DNA of 5,427 nt from Bifidobacteriaceae bacterium (GCA_030530905.1 JAUMUB010000071.1:1-5427), one strand, 5' to 3'. Positions 1 to 5,427 are shown, numbered from the stretch's first letter. Translations and numbers: made by a program. The notes: generated from the sequence alone by a model not told the origin.

Positions 1-22
1 CATATTAATCGCAGCTCTTAAA

Positions 23-40
23 GTTAAAATAACATTTAAC
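23..40. repeat. AT-rich dyad GTTAAA-N6-TTTAAC
   Basis: Perfect 6-bp inverted arms (23-28 and 35-40) flank a 6-base centre. The size and symmetry resemble a dimeric regulator's operator. However, short AT-rich dyads are common by chance in DNA of this composition, and no gene it would control is visible in the window. Confidence 0.3.
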
Positions 41-57
41 ACCAGTAGTAAAAACTG

Positions 58-76
58 ATAAGTTTTATAAACTTAT
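58..76. repeat. AT-rich dyad ATAAGTTT-TAT-AAACTTAT
   Basis: Perfect 8-bp inverted arms (58-65 and 69-76) surround a 3-base centre. This is the strongest dyad in the left flank and lies 17 bases from the one at 23-40. It could be an operator for a gene leaving the window leftward. It lacks a GC stem and a clear U-tract, so it is unlikely to be a terminator. Confidence 0.4.
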
Positions 77-171
77 AAATCTTCACTGAAGGTGGCACTA
101 GTTTGATTTATAAAAGTACACTACCTTAAATCCTACATTTGAGGATATTCAAGTGTTAGCCCTCTCAGTTA

Positions 172-223
172 GGGGGGGGGATAACAACACAATAAAATCT
201 TGTTACCCCTTTAGTTACCCCCC
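172..223. repeat. G9 run with GTTACCCC direct and inverted repeats
   Basis: Nine consecutive G (172-180) lead into GGGGATAACA (177-186). Two direct copies of GTTACCCC follow, at 202-209 and 214-221, twelve bases apart, the second extended to six C. The GGGGATAACA unit is the inverse of TGTTACCCC (201-209) apart from one extra A, so 177-209 could fold into a hairpin with a 14-base loop. The function is unknown. Possible explanations are a binding array, a recombination arm site, or a slippage-prone tract. Confidence 0.5.
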
Positions 224-230
224 AAGAATA

Positions 231-250
231 GCAAAAATGAGCAAAAATGG
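231..250. repeat. Tandem 10-mer GCAAAAATGR, two copies
   Basis: Two adjacent copies, GCAAAAATGA and GCAAAAATGG, differ only in the last base. They sit eight bases after the GTTACCCC pair and about 70 bases before the terminator of ssrA. No function can be assigned. The helical-turn spacing would suit paired protein-binding sites, but two copies are weak evidence. Confidence 0.45.
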
Positions 251-320
251 GAAATTAGACACACAAACAGGAAAATTATAAAAGTGTTGAAAAATCAGCG
301 ATATATCAACAAAAACCGCA

Positions 321-355
321 TAAAAAAAGGCTTTTGAGAACTCGCTCAAAAGCCT
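321..355 (-). terminator. Rho-independent terminator of ssrA
   Basis: Read on the minus strand, an 11-bp perfect stem (AGGCTTTTGAG at 355-345 pairing with CTCAAAAGCCT at 338-328) encloses a 6-base loop (344-339). A seven-base U-tract follows (328-322). It begins six bases beyond the mature 3' end of tmRNA, as expected for the end of the ssrA transcript. Confidence 0.92.
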
Positions 356-360
356 AAGAG

Positions 361-754
361 TGGAACCGCGGGGAATTGAACCCCGGTCCGGTAACCGTAC
401 CCATATTATTCTACGTGCGTAGTTTGCTGGCCGTATGGCAATTTTTCTGCTCTCGTCTATATCGCAAACAACCGACGACAAGCATATCCACAGTTAAAGT
501 CCCCTTATTATCCTGTAGCACAATAATAAAAGCAAGTCTTTTAAACGACGCTCAACATCTTCCCAAAGACACAGAAGAGTGAACGGAGTGACAACTCGCT
601 GGTTAAATCCTAGCGCGAGGCTTAGGCAGCGAGAGCAAACTCAGTGCGATTAGATTTAGCACTTATTTTTTCACGGAGGGCATCACGAGTGGACTCCGTA
701 TTCTCGACACGCTTCCCTACGACGAACAGATCACCGTCGAAACCGATCGGTCCC
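361..754 (-). ncRNA. ssrA: Transfer-messenger RNA (tmRNA)
   Basis: tmRNA enters ribosomes stalled on broken mRNA as an alanyl-tRNA mimic. It then acts as mRNA for a short degradation tag, working with SmpB. The 5' end begins GGGACCG (754-748) and pairs in a 7-bp acceptor stem with CGGTTCC (368-362), including one G-U pair, followed by discriminator A (361). Other hallmarks are the conserved GGTTTCGACGG near the 5' end (744-734), a T-arm with 5-bp CGGGG/CCCCG stem and TTCAATT loop (385-369), and the small hairpin CTACGCACGTAG (422-411) typical of tmRNAs. The tag frame lies at 660-622. The mature RNA of 394 nt plus added CCA is a normal size for an actinobacterial one-piece tmRNA. CCA is not encoded: CTC follows the discriminator. 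I did not resolve the individual pseudoknots. The gene is divergent from dtd. Confidence 0.97.
622..660 (-). other. ssrA: tmRNA proteolysis-tag reading frame (AKSNRTEFALAA)
   Basis: The mRNA-like part of tmRNA has resume codon GCT at 660-658 and twelve codons giving AKSNRTEFALAA, with stop TAA at 624-622. The ALAA C-terminus is the degron recognised by ClpXP-type proteases. One further alanine, carried by the tmRNA itself, would precede the encoded residues. The stretch AAAATAAGT just before the resume codon corresponds to the region known in other tmRNAs to set the frame. Confidence 0.93.
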
Positions 755-797
755 TAATATAATTTTCAAACAACATGCATAACCATGCAGATAAATG

Positions 798-826
798 ATT
801 GTACCACAGCCAGAGCAACAACACAA
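798..826 (-). promoter_or_regulatory. Probable ssrA promoter
   Basis: On the minus strand there is an extended -10 element, TGG-TACAAT (806-798), with a weak -35 TTGTGT (826-821) exactly 17 bases upstream. Transcription would start near 791, giving a leader of about 37 bases before the mature tmRNA 5' end at 754, consistent with trimming by RNase P. The leader holds a small dyad TGCAT-AACC-ATGCA (776-789). The -35 match is poor (TTG only). An AT-rich hexamer just before 754 is too close to the mature end to serve as the -10. Confidence 0.55.
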
Positions 827-928
827 AGCGTAACAACAGTAAAATATCTGCTAGTTTATTATCTGCTCAATAGCTAATACTAAAACATAATGCAATACTC
901 ATTCCCTACTATTCGCTAGTGTGGAAGC

Positions 929-1408
929 ATGAGAATAGTTTTACAAAAAGTCCAGCAAGCAAGTGTAACCGTTATTGACGAACAAACAGGACTAGTTGAC
1001 ACATCTTTTACACCACAGCATATTCAACAAGGTTATGTACTACTTGTTGGTGTAAGCGACAGAGATGGAACGAAGGAAGTAGAATGGGTTGCGAAGAAAA
1101 TAGCACACATGAGACTTTTCAAAGATGAAAATCATGCAATGAATATTTCATTAGATAAAGTTCAAGGTGAGATTCTTTCAATATCACAATTCACGTTGTA
1201 CGCTAATATTCGTAAAGGAAATCGACCTAGTTTTATTGAAGCTGGTAAGCCAGAACATGCGAAGCTCGTATGGAAGCAGTTAAACGAAGCCTTAGCTTCA
1301 TACGGCTACCCTGTTAAAGAAGGACAGTTCGGAGCGCATATGCAAGTAAGCTTAGTAAATGATGGTCCAGTCACTATCACTATCAACACAGAGGAATTGC
1401 TAGGATAA
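929..1408 (+). CDS. dtd: D-aminoacyl-tRNA (D-Tyr-tRNA) deacylase
   Basis: Dtd hydrolyses the ester bond of D-amino acids mischarged on tRNA, and also Gly-tRNA(Ala), keeping D-residues out of proteins. It is a cytoplasmic homodimer. The 159-residue product has the catalytic SQFTLY motif (86-91), RKGNRPSF (95-102), GAHM (135-138) and NDGPVT (144-149). The last holds the Gly-Pro pair whose cis-proline projects into the partner's active site and rejects L-amino acids. Length is slightly above the usual 145-152 because of a longer loop at about residues 17-34 between the first two strands. ATG at 929 is the only sensible start: an in-frame TAG at 917-919 blocks extension. No proper Shine-Dalgarno precedes it; GGAAG ends one base before ATG. 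It is divergent from ssrA and convergent with ftsQ, so probably a single-gene transcript. I found no convincing promoter. Confidence 0.95.
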   Translation: MRIVLQKVQQASVTVIDEQTGLVDTSFTPQHIQQGYVLLVGVSDRDGTKEVEWVAKKIAHMRLFKDENHAMNISLDKVQGEILSISQFTLYANIRKGNRPSFIEAGKPEHAKLVWKQLNEALASYGYPVKEGQFGAHMQVSLVNDGPVTITINTEELLG

Positions 1409-1492
1409 TTACAATAATTATTGACAATATTTACTTGTTATTACGTATATAACTACATGCATTGTTTAACACAATATAGCTATCAGCGAATA

Positions 1493-2752
1493 TTATATTT
1501 TCTTCATTACAGGACGTAATGGCGCGGACACATCAACATAATTATTCTCACCAATTTTAGTTGGATCATTAATAATTTTGTCAATAACAGCTTTCTTCAG
1601 CGCTAAATCTGAGGAATCACCCCAGAATAAGGTTATTTTCCCCCCATCAAGTACTGTGGTGATTGAATCCTGCGTGTGCGCTTGCACATCCGTAATCCTG
1701 GAACGCAAGCCTTCAGGCAAGCTGTTAAGCACAAGAAGTGCTTGCTCAACAGATTTTGTTTTTAGCGCAGAATTTATCTTATCCACTTGTATTGCTGGAA
1801 TACCCGCAATTGAAGCGTTCTTAACAATGTTGAGAATTCTACCCTCACTGTCAACAGCCACCATAGATTTACTATCAGCAGTTTTCAAAATAGCTGTAGG
1901 CTTTTTTGCAGTAACCTTAACAACCACGCTCTTTGGGAAACTCTTCGTAACCTCAACTGAAGTTACACCAGGAATATTTGCTATCGTATCCTGAATTTCA
2001 CTTGTAGAAACAAGCAACAAAGCCTTATGCAACTGTTTTTTTGCAAGCGAATTCACACTATTTTCATTCACCCATTCAGTTGCACCACTAATGGTGACGT
2101 TTGCCGACTCATAGCGTAAATATGGCGAAAAGAACAATAGCCACGATAACCCTACAACGCACGCAATCGTAGCAATAATAATTGCAGCACGCTGTAGCAA
2201 ATATATTGCAGACACTGATTTCTGCTCTTTGAGACGATCTGAGTGCTGCAAAATTTTTGGTCGCATAGTAACGCCAACAGTACCTCTGGTAGAAGCTAAG
2301 GTTTTTTCTACAGTCTGATTAGCGCTAAGCTTTCGCGCGTCAACAAACTCACCAGCTCGGCTTCCATGAGCATTACTCACAACTCGCGCAGAACGCTTAG
2401 ACTGATTCTCGTTTAAACGTGAAATATTTGAACTACTCGCAGAACGAGCGCTTCGTGAACTCGTGTTCTGTTTTTCCTTATCGGCACGTTTGAACACACC
2501 TTTTGTTTTGCTTTTAAACGCGGAAAACAAGTTTTCTAACTTTGAGCTCTTATTCGTATCACTAGTTTTCTTCTGCAAACTGGTATGCTGAGTATCCCCG
2601 CCAGCTGATTTCGATACCACTTCACGCTTAGAACGTGCTGTCGCATCATTCTGCTGTGCTGATTGAGGAACTTCTGGTAACACTCCTGAATTGCTGGATA
2701 TTGCGCGCAAACGAGATGACCCTTGTGAAGAACCACTAATTTTTCGTGCCAT
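1493..2752 (-). CDS. ftsQ: Cell division protein FtsQ (DivIB family)
   Basis: FtsQ is a bitopic membrane protein that, with FtsB and FtsL, links early and late divisome proteins and controls septal peptidoglycan synthesis. The 419-residue product has four parts. Residues 1-182 are a cytoplasmic region rich in Ser, Lys, Arg and Gln. One membrane helix lies at about 184-209. The POTRA domain spans about 214-283, with the family-typical IPGVTSVEVTKSFPKSVVV (260-278). The beta domain follows to about 410 and ends in NYVDVSAPLRPV. The basic cytoplasmic side fits an N-in topology. The N-terminal tail is much longer than in E. coli FtsQ (276 residues in total). ATG at 2752 has an AAAGG ribosome-binding site (2762-2758) five bases upstream, inside the end of murC, with two bases between the murC stop and this ATG, so translational coupling is likely. 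It is the last gene of the operon; neither ftsZ nor an obvious terminator follows. Confidence 0.93.
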   Translation of the reverse strand: MARKISGSSQGSSRLRAISSNSGVLPEVPQSAQQNDATARSKREVVSKSAGGDTQHTSLQKKTSDTNKSSKLENLFSAFKSKTKGVFKRADKEKQNTSSRSARSASSSNISRLNENQSKRSARVVSNAHGSRAGEFVDARKLSANQTVEKTLASTRGTVGVTMRPKILQHSDRLKEQKSVSAIYLLQRAAIIIATIACVVGLSWLLFFSPYLRYESANVTISGATEWVNENSVNSLAKKQLHKALLLVSTSEIQDTIANIPGVTSVEVTKSFPKSVVVKVTAKKPTAILKTADSKSMVAVDSEGRILNIVKNASIAGIPAIQVDKINSALKTKSVEQALLVLNSLPEGLRSRITDVQAHTQDSITTVLDGGKITLFWGDSSDLALKKAVIDKIINDPTKIGENNYVDVSAPLRPVMKKI

Positions 2753-2754
2753 AA

Positions 2755-4254
2755 TTACCTTTTATTAAGTTCAGATACAATTATCGGAGCAACTGTTGTA
2801 ATGCTACCAGCTCCAACAGTAAAAATAACATCTCCTGACTGTGCCTGCTGAGCTACAATCTGAGCAGCCTGACCCATGTCTTCTACAACAGTAAAATTCG
2901 TATCTGCTTGCAAATCTTTCACAGCATCAACGATTGTTTGTGCGTGAATATTTGGATAATCCTCCTGTTTTTCACGCGCAGGGAAAATCCCCGTCACGAT
3001 CACATAATCAGCTAATGATAATGCTTGCGCGAATTCGTGAGCGAAGAATTTTGTACGCGAGAATAGGTGAGGTTGGAAAACAACGCGCAGAGTTGCATTA
3101 GGATAACGTCGACGCGCAGCCTCAAGCAATGCGGTAATCTCTGTAGGGTGATGAGCATAATCATCAACTACAGTAACACCAAGCGCAGTGCCAATAATTT
3201 GAAAACGGCGTTGAGCTCCATGAAATGTTCCAGCTGCTTGTGCCGCTTGAGTGGCTGGCATTCCAAGCAGTACTGCACTAATTATTGCAGCGGTGGCGTT
3301 ACGAGCATTATGAATACCAGGAATAAGTAGTTCAACAAGAACTCTCTTACCATCCGCAATTTTATGTGGAAATTCTATTGTAAAACTCTCTTTACCATTA
3401 CCTGACTGTTCGCTTTCATGCGTGATATGCACGAATGAGACTCCGCGTAGTTCTTGCTCACTAAGAGGTTCCGTTCCATAGCATACGCAATGTTGAACAT
3501 CCTGAGATGATAATGATTGCAATACTATTCTTGACCCCTCATCATCAGTACAAAGCACAACAGCCTTTTTCGCATGAGTTGCATGTTTCACAAAAGCTTG
3601 ATGATACTTCTGTACAGTACCATAATGATCTAAATGGTCTGGCTCAACATTCGTAATCACCACAATATCTGGATGGTATTTTTCAAAACTGCCGTCAGAC
3701 TCATCCGCCTCAGCAACAAAAGCGACACCCTTACCAGCATGACCACCATCTAATACAACACCGTTATCGCCTTGAATAGAAGCGCCAATAGCATAACTTG
3801 GGTCAGCTAAATCACCTGAAGCATTAAGCAGAATATGAGATAGTAAAGAACTTGTTGTGGATTTGCCGTGAGCGCCAGCAACGGTAACTGACTGTTTCCT
3901 ATTCATTATTAACGCAAGGATATCGCTACGATGAACAATGCGTATACCCTGCTGAGCTGCAACCATAATTTCAACATTATCTGGTTTAATTGCACTCGAA
4001 TACACAACCGTATCTACACCATTCACGTTTTGTGCGTTATGTCCGAAACGAACATCAATACCAAGTTCGAGAAGATGACAAGCTTTAGCGCTTTTATCAC
4101 GATCTGAACCCTGTACATGTATTCCCTCTTCATGAAGAATTTCAGCGAGAACACTCATACCAGCACCACCAATGCCAATAAAATGAGTAACCCCTAAATC
4201 TTGCAACCGTAATTGCGTATCTTTTGTTGGGTCGAGAACAATACGCTGATTCAT
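2755..4254 (-). CDS. murC: UDP-N-acetylmuramate--L-alanine ligase
   Basis: MurC is the cytoplasmic ATP-dependent ligase that adds L-alanine to UDP-MurNAc, the first step of stem-peptide assembly. From ATG at 4254 the product is 499 residues. The N-terminal Rossmann domain starts HFIGIGGAGM (24-33). The central ATPase domain has P-loop AGAHGKSTT (126-134), EADESDGSF (182-190), NVEPDHLDHYG (202-212) and HNARNATAA (315-323). The C-terminal domain carries GAQRRF (346-351), DDYAHHPTEI (364-373) and FQPHLFSRT (393-401), all Mur-ligase or MurC signatures. No key residue appears missing. The frame stays open upstream to a TTG at 4341 that overlaps murG. I prefer ATG 4254 because homology begins only shortly after it and AGGT (4265-4262) sits seven bases upstream. 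This leaves a 70-base AT-rich gap after murG. The last codons, AAA AGG, double as the ftsQ ribosome-binding site. Confidence 0.96.
   Translation of the reverse strand: MNQRIVLDPTKDTQLRLQDLGVTHFIGIGGAGMSVLAEILHEEGIHVQGSDRDKSAKACHLLELGIDVRFGHNAQNVNGVDTVVYSSAIKPDNVEIMVAAQQGIRIVHRSDILALIMNRKQSVTVAGAHGKSTTSSLLSHILLNASGDLADPSYAIGASIQGDNGVVLDGGHAGKGVAFVAEADESDGSFEKYHPDIVVITNVEPDHLDHYGTVQKYHQAFVKHATHAKKAVVLCTDDEGSRIVLQSLSSQDVQHCVCYGTEPLSEQELRGVSFVHITHESEQSGNGKESFTIEFPHKIADGKRVLVELLIPGIHNARNATAAIISAVLLGMPATQAAQAAGTFHGAQRRFQIIGTALGVTVVDDYAHHPTEITALLEAARRRYPNATLRVVFQPHLFSRTKFFAHEFAQALSLADYVIVTGIFPAREKQEDYPNIHAQTIVDAVKDLQADTNFTVVEDMGQAAQIVAQQAQSGDVIFTVGAGSITTVAPIIVSELNKR
2758..2762 (-). promoter_or_regulatory. 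ftsQ ribosome-binding site within the murC end
   Basis: AAAGG on the minus strand is five bases from the ftsQ ATG and is formed by the final Lys-Arg codons of murC. The murC TAA lies between it and the ftsQ start. Ribosomes finishing murC could therefore restart directly on ftsQ. Confidence 0.75.
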
Positions 4255-4261
4255 AATATGT

Positions 4262-4265
4262 ACCT
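4262..4265 (-). promoter_or_regulatory. murC ribosome-binding site supporting ATG 4254
   Basis: AGGT lies seven bases before ATG 4254, a workable though short Shine-Dalgarno match. It supports this start over the TTG at 4341, which lies within the murG end, has no comparable site and would add 29 residues that do not resemble the family's N-terminus. Confidence 0.6.
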
Positions 4266-4324
4266 GAAATCCTTTATTATCGTATTCAACACGTTCAAAA
4301 CTAGATACTCTTTTAAATAATATG

Positions 4325-5427
4325 TTACTCTTTGCGTGCAATCTCTAACACATGTTTTGCCATTATCAAAGCCGCGTCACGAATACCATACTTCCATGCT
4401 TGTTCACGCATATGTTCTAACGCCTGATTATTCGCCAATAATGGCAAACAATGCTTTACAATCCAGTCCTTAGTAAACTCGCTGTCTTGAACAAGAATTC
4501 CACCATCAGCATCAACCACGGGTTGAGCATTAAAACGCTGTTCACCATTTCCAATTGGCAGAGGAACGTATATTGCTGGAACACCTAATGCTGAAAGCTC
4601 ACACACAGTTCCCGCTCCTGCACGGCAAATAACTAAGTCCGCACATGCAAAAGCTAAATCTATGCGCTCAAAGTATGGGGCAATATGATAATCACCTTTG
4701 CCGAAGTTAAGTGGGTTTAAATCATTAATAACCTGCTCTCCAACAACCTCACTCACAATTGCACGAACTTCCTCATCTTTACCTCTACCTGTTAGGTGGA
4801 CCACTTGAGCAGTTGTTAGCAAATCTTTTGAAGCATAAGCCATGGCACGATTAATATTTACCGCACCAAGTGATCCTCCTGTAACAACAACAATCGGACG
4901 AGTTGGATCTAAACCTAATTCTTGACATGCTTGAATACGATTAGAAGACCTGTTTTCAGGTTGCATTCGCTCGCACATTGCGCTCACTGCAGGACGTAAC
5001 GGTAAGCCTACGCGTTCAACAGGCGCGTGTTTAGACTGCAAACCACAATTATCAAATGCTGTGCCAATATAATCAGCCCACCTAGCACCAAGCTTATTCG
5101 CCAAACCTGCACGCGCATTCTGTTCGTGAACTACGATTGGCACACCTTCGCGATGTGCTGCCGAATACACAGGTGCCGCAGTGTATCCTCCAAAACCCAC
5201 TACAACGTCAACTTGCTTCTGCTGCAGCATTGCACGCAGGGAACGAATCTGCTTTAACCATCGAAATGGGAATGTAAAAGTGCTGGCGTTAATACTGCGT
5301 GGAAAAGGAACTTTGTCAATAGTGAATAATTCAAAACCAGCTTCAGGAACAAGACGATATTCTAAACCGACTTTAGTACCTACAACGGTAATATTAGCTG
5401 TTGGTTCCAAACGTTTAATTTCCTGAG
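4325..5427 (-). CDS. murG: MurG, lipid II-forming GlcNAc transferase (5' end missing)
   Basis: MurG transfers GlcNAc from UDP-GlcNAc to lipid I, making lipid II on the cytoplasmic face of the membrane (GT-B fold, family GT28). The window holds 366 codons, numbered here from the first complete one (Gln, 5425-5423). Visible motifs are GFGGYTAAP (77-85), HEQNARAGLANK (100-111) in the N-terminal domain, GGSLGA (183-188) opening the UDP-GlcNAc-binding half, RAGAGTVCEL (268-277) and NGEQRFNAQ (293-301). The first glycine-rich loop (GGGTxGH, at the extreme N-terminus) is absent only because the window ends. The frame runs open to the right edge as QEIKRLEPTANITVV, matching the first helix and second strand of MurG, so the in-frame TTG at 5410 is not the start. 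I estimate that roughly 20-30 residues lie outside. It is the upstream member of the murG-murC-ftsQ operon. Confidence 0.96.
   Translation of the reverse strand, partial: QEIKRLEPTANITVVGTKVGLEYRLVPEAGFELFTIDKVPFPRSINASTFTFPFRWLKQIRSLRAMLQQKQVDVVVGFGGYTAAPVYSAAHREGVPIVVHEQNARAGLANKLGARWADYIGTAFDNCGLQSKHAPVERVGLPLRPAVSAMCERMQPENRSSNRIQACQELGLDPTRPIVVVTGGSLGAVNINRAMAYASKDLLTTAQVVHLTGRGKDEEVRAIVSEVVGEQVINDLNPLNFGKGDYHIAPYFERIDLAFACADLVICRAGAGTVCELSALGVPAIYVPLPIGNGEQRFNAQPVVDADGGILVQDSEFTKDWIVKHCLPLLANNQALEHMREQAWKYGIRDAALIMAKHVLEIARKE

Larger units (their letters stand above)
1..320. other. Gene-free AT-rich flank downstream of ssrA
   Basis: I find no convincing coding sequence on either strand: frames are short and lack a ribosome-binding site. 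The block contains two AT-rich dyads (23-40, 58-76), a G9 run (172-180), GTTACCCC repeats (202-221) and a tandem 10-mer (231-250). A CAT at 1-3 would be an ATG on the minus strand, so a leftward gene could begin exactly at the edge, but its upstream sequence has only a weak AAGAG-like site and nothing of the gene is visible. The block lies immediately past the ssrA terminator, a position where mobile elements often insert, so it may be an element edge or remnant. That is inference. Confidence 0.5.

Noticed and set aside
160..174. CCCT/AGGG hairpin before the G run as a terminator or mobile repeat
   Set aside because: The stem is only four pairs and partly arises from the homopolymer; there is no second copy in the window.
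172..223. G-quadruplex
   Set aside because: One strand has a single long G run and the other only C-run complements; four separate G tracts on one strand at suitable spacing are not present.
215..481. Minus-strand open frame of 88 codons
   Set aside because: It runs through the 3' part of the tmRNA and its terminator; the open frame is a by-product of structured RNA sequence with no homology or ribosome-binding site.
376..582. Plus-strand open frame of 68 codons
   Set aside because: It is antisense to tmRNA and has no recognisable protein features.
1412..1423. Perfect palindrome CAATAATTATTG as a bidirectional terminator
   Set aside because: It is all A/T except one pair, too weak to stop polymerase, and has no U-tract following in either direction.
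1578..1994. Plus-strand open frame of 138 codons
   Set aside because: It is the antisense shadow of ftsQ, whose POTRA and beta-domain sequence is clearly the real product.
5408..5410. TTG at 5410 as the murG start
   Set aside because: The frame continues open to the window edge with MurG-like residues (QEIKRL), and the essential N-terminal glycine loop must lie upstream, so the gene is simply cut by the boundary.
1..5427. CRISPR array, insertion sequence, toxin-antitoxin pair or defence genes
   Set aside because: There are no regularly spaced repeats, no transposase or integrase motifs, and all sizeable frames are explained by murG, murC, ftsQ, dtd and ssrA.

Overview
The window carries the end of a bacterial division and cell-wall (dcw) gene cluster next to the tmRNA gene. 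The organism is probably a low-GC actinobacterium of the Bifidobacteriaceae, most likely Gardnerella or a close relative. Four things point there: the gene order murG-murC-ftsQ with dtd next door; an FtsQ with a very long basic/serine-rich cytoplasmic tail; the visibly AT-rich DNA; and a tmRNA tag reading AKSNRTEFALAA, which I recall (not looked up) as the bifidobacterial tag. The genus is an inference.

Layout. Bases 1-320 hold no gene I can support. They are AT-rich and contain two short dyads, a run of nine G, a cluster of GTTACCCC repeats and a tandem 10-mer. A strong terminator (321-355, minus) closes ssrA, the tmRNA gene (361-754, minus). Its likely promoter lies at 798-826. Divergent from it is dtd (929-1408, plus), a D-aminoacyl-tRNA deacylase. 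Converging on dtd is a minus-strand operon whose order of transcription is murG (5' end cut off by the window's right edge), murC, then ftsQ (ending at 1493).

How the genes work together. MurC makes UDP-MurNAc-L-Ala, the first peptide-bearing peptidoglycan precursor. MurG makes lipid II at the inner face of the membrane. FtsQ is the membrane scaffold of the divisome that directs peptidoglycan synthesis to the septum. ssrA and dtd both serve translation quality control: tmRNA rescues stalled ribosomes, and Dtd removes D-amino acids from mischarged tRNA. No ftsA, ftsZ or ddl follows ftsQ.

No new defence, mobile or secretion system is visible. The least explained stretch is the repeat-containing flank just past the 3' end of ssrA. 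Such flanks are known integration sites for mobile elements, but no integrase or duplicated att core lies in the window.
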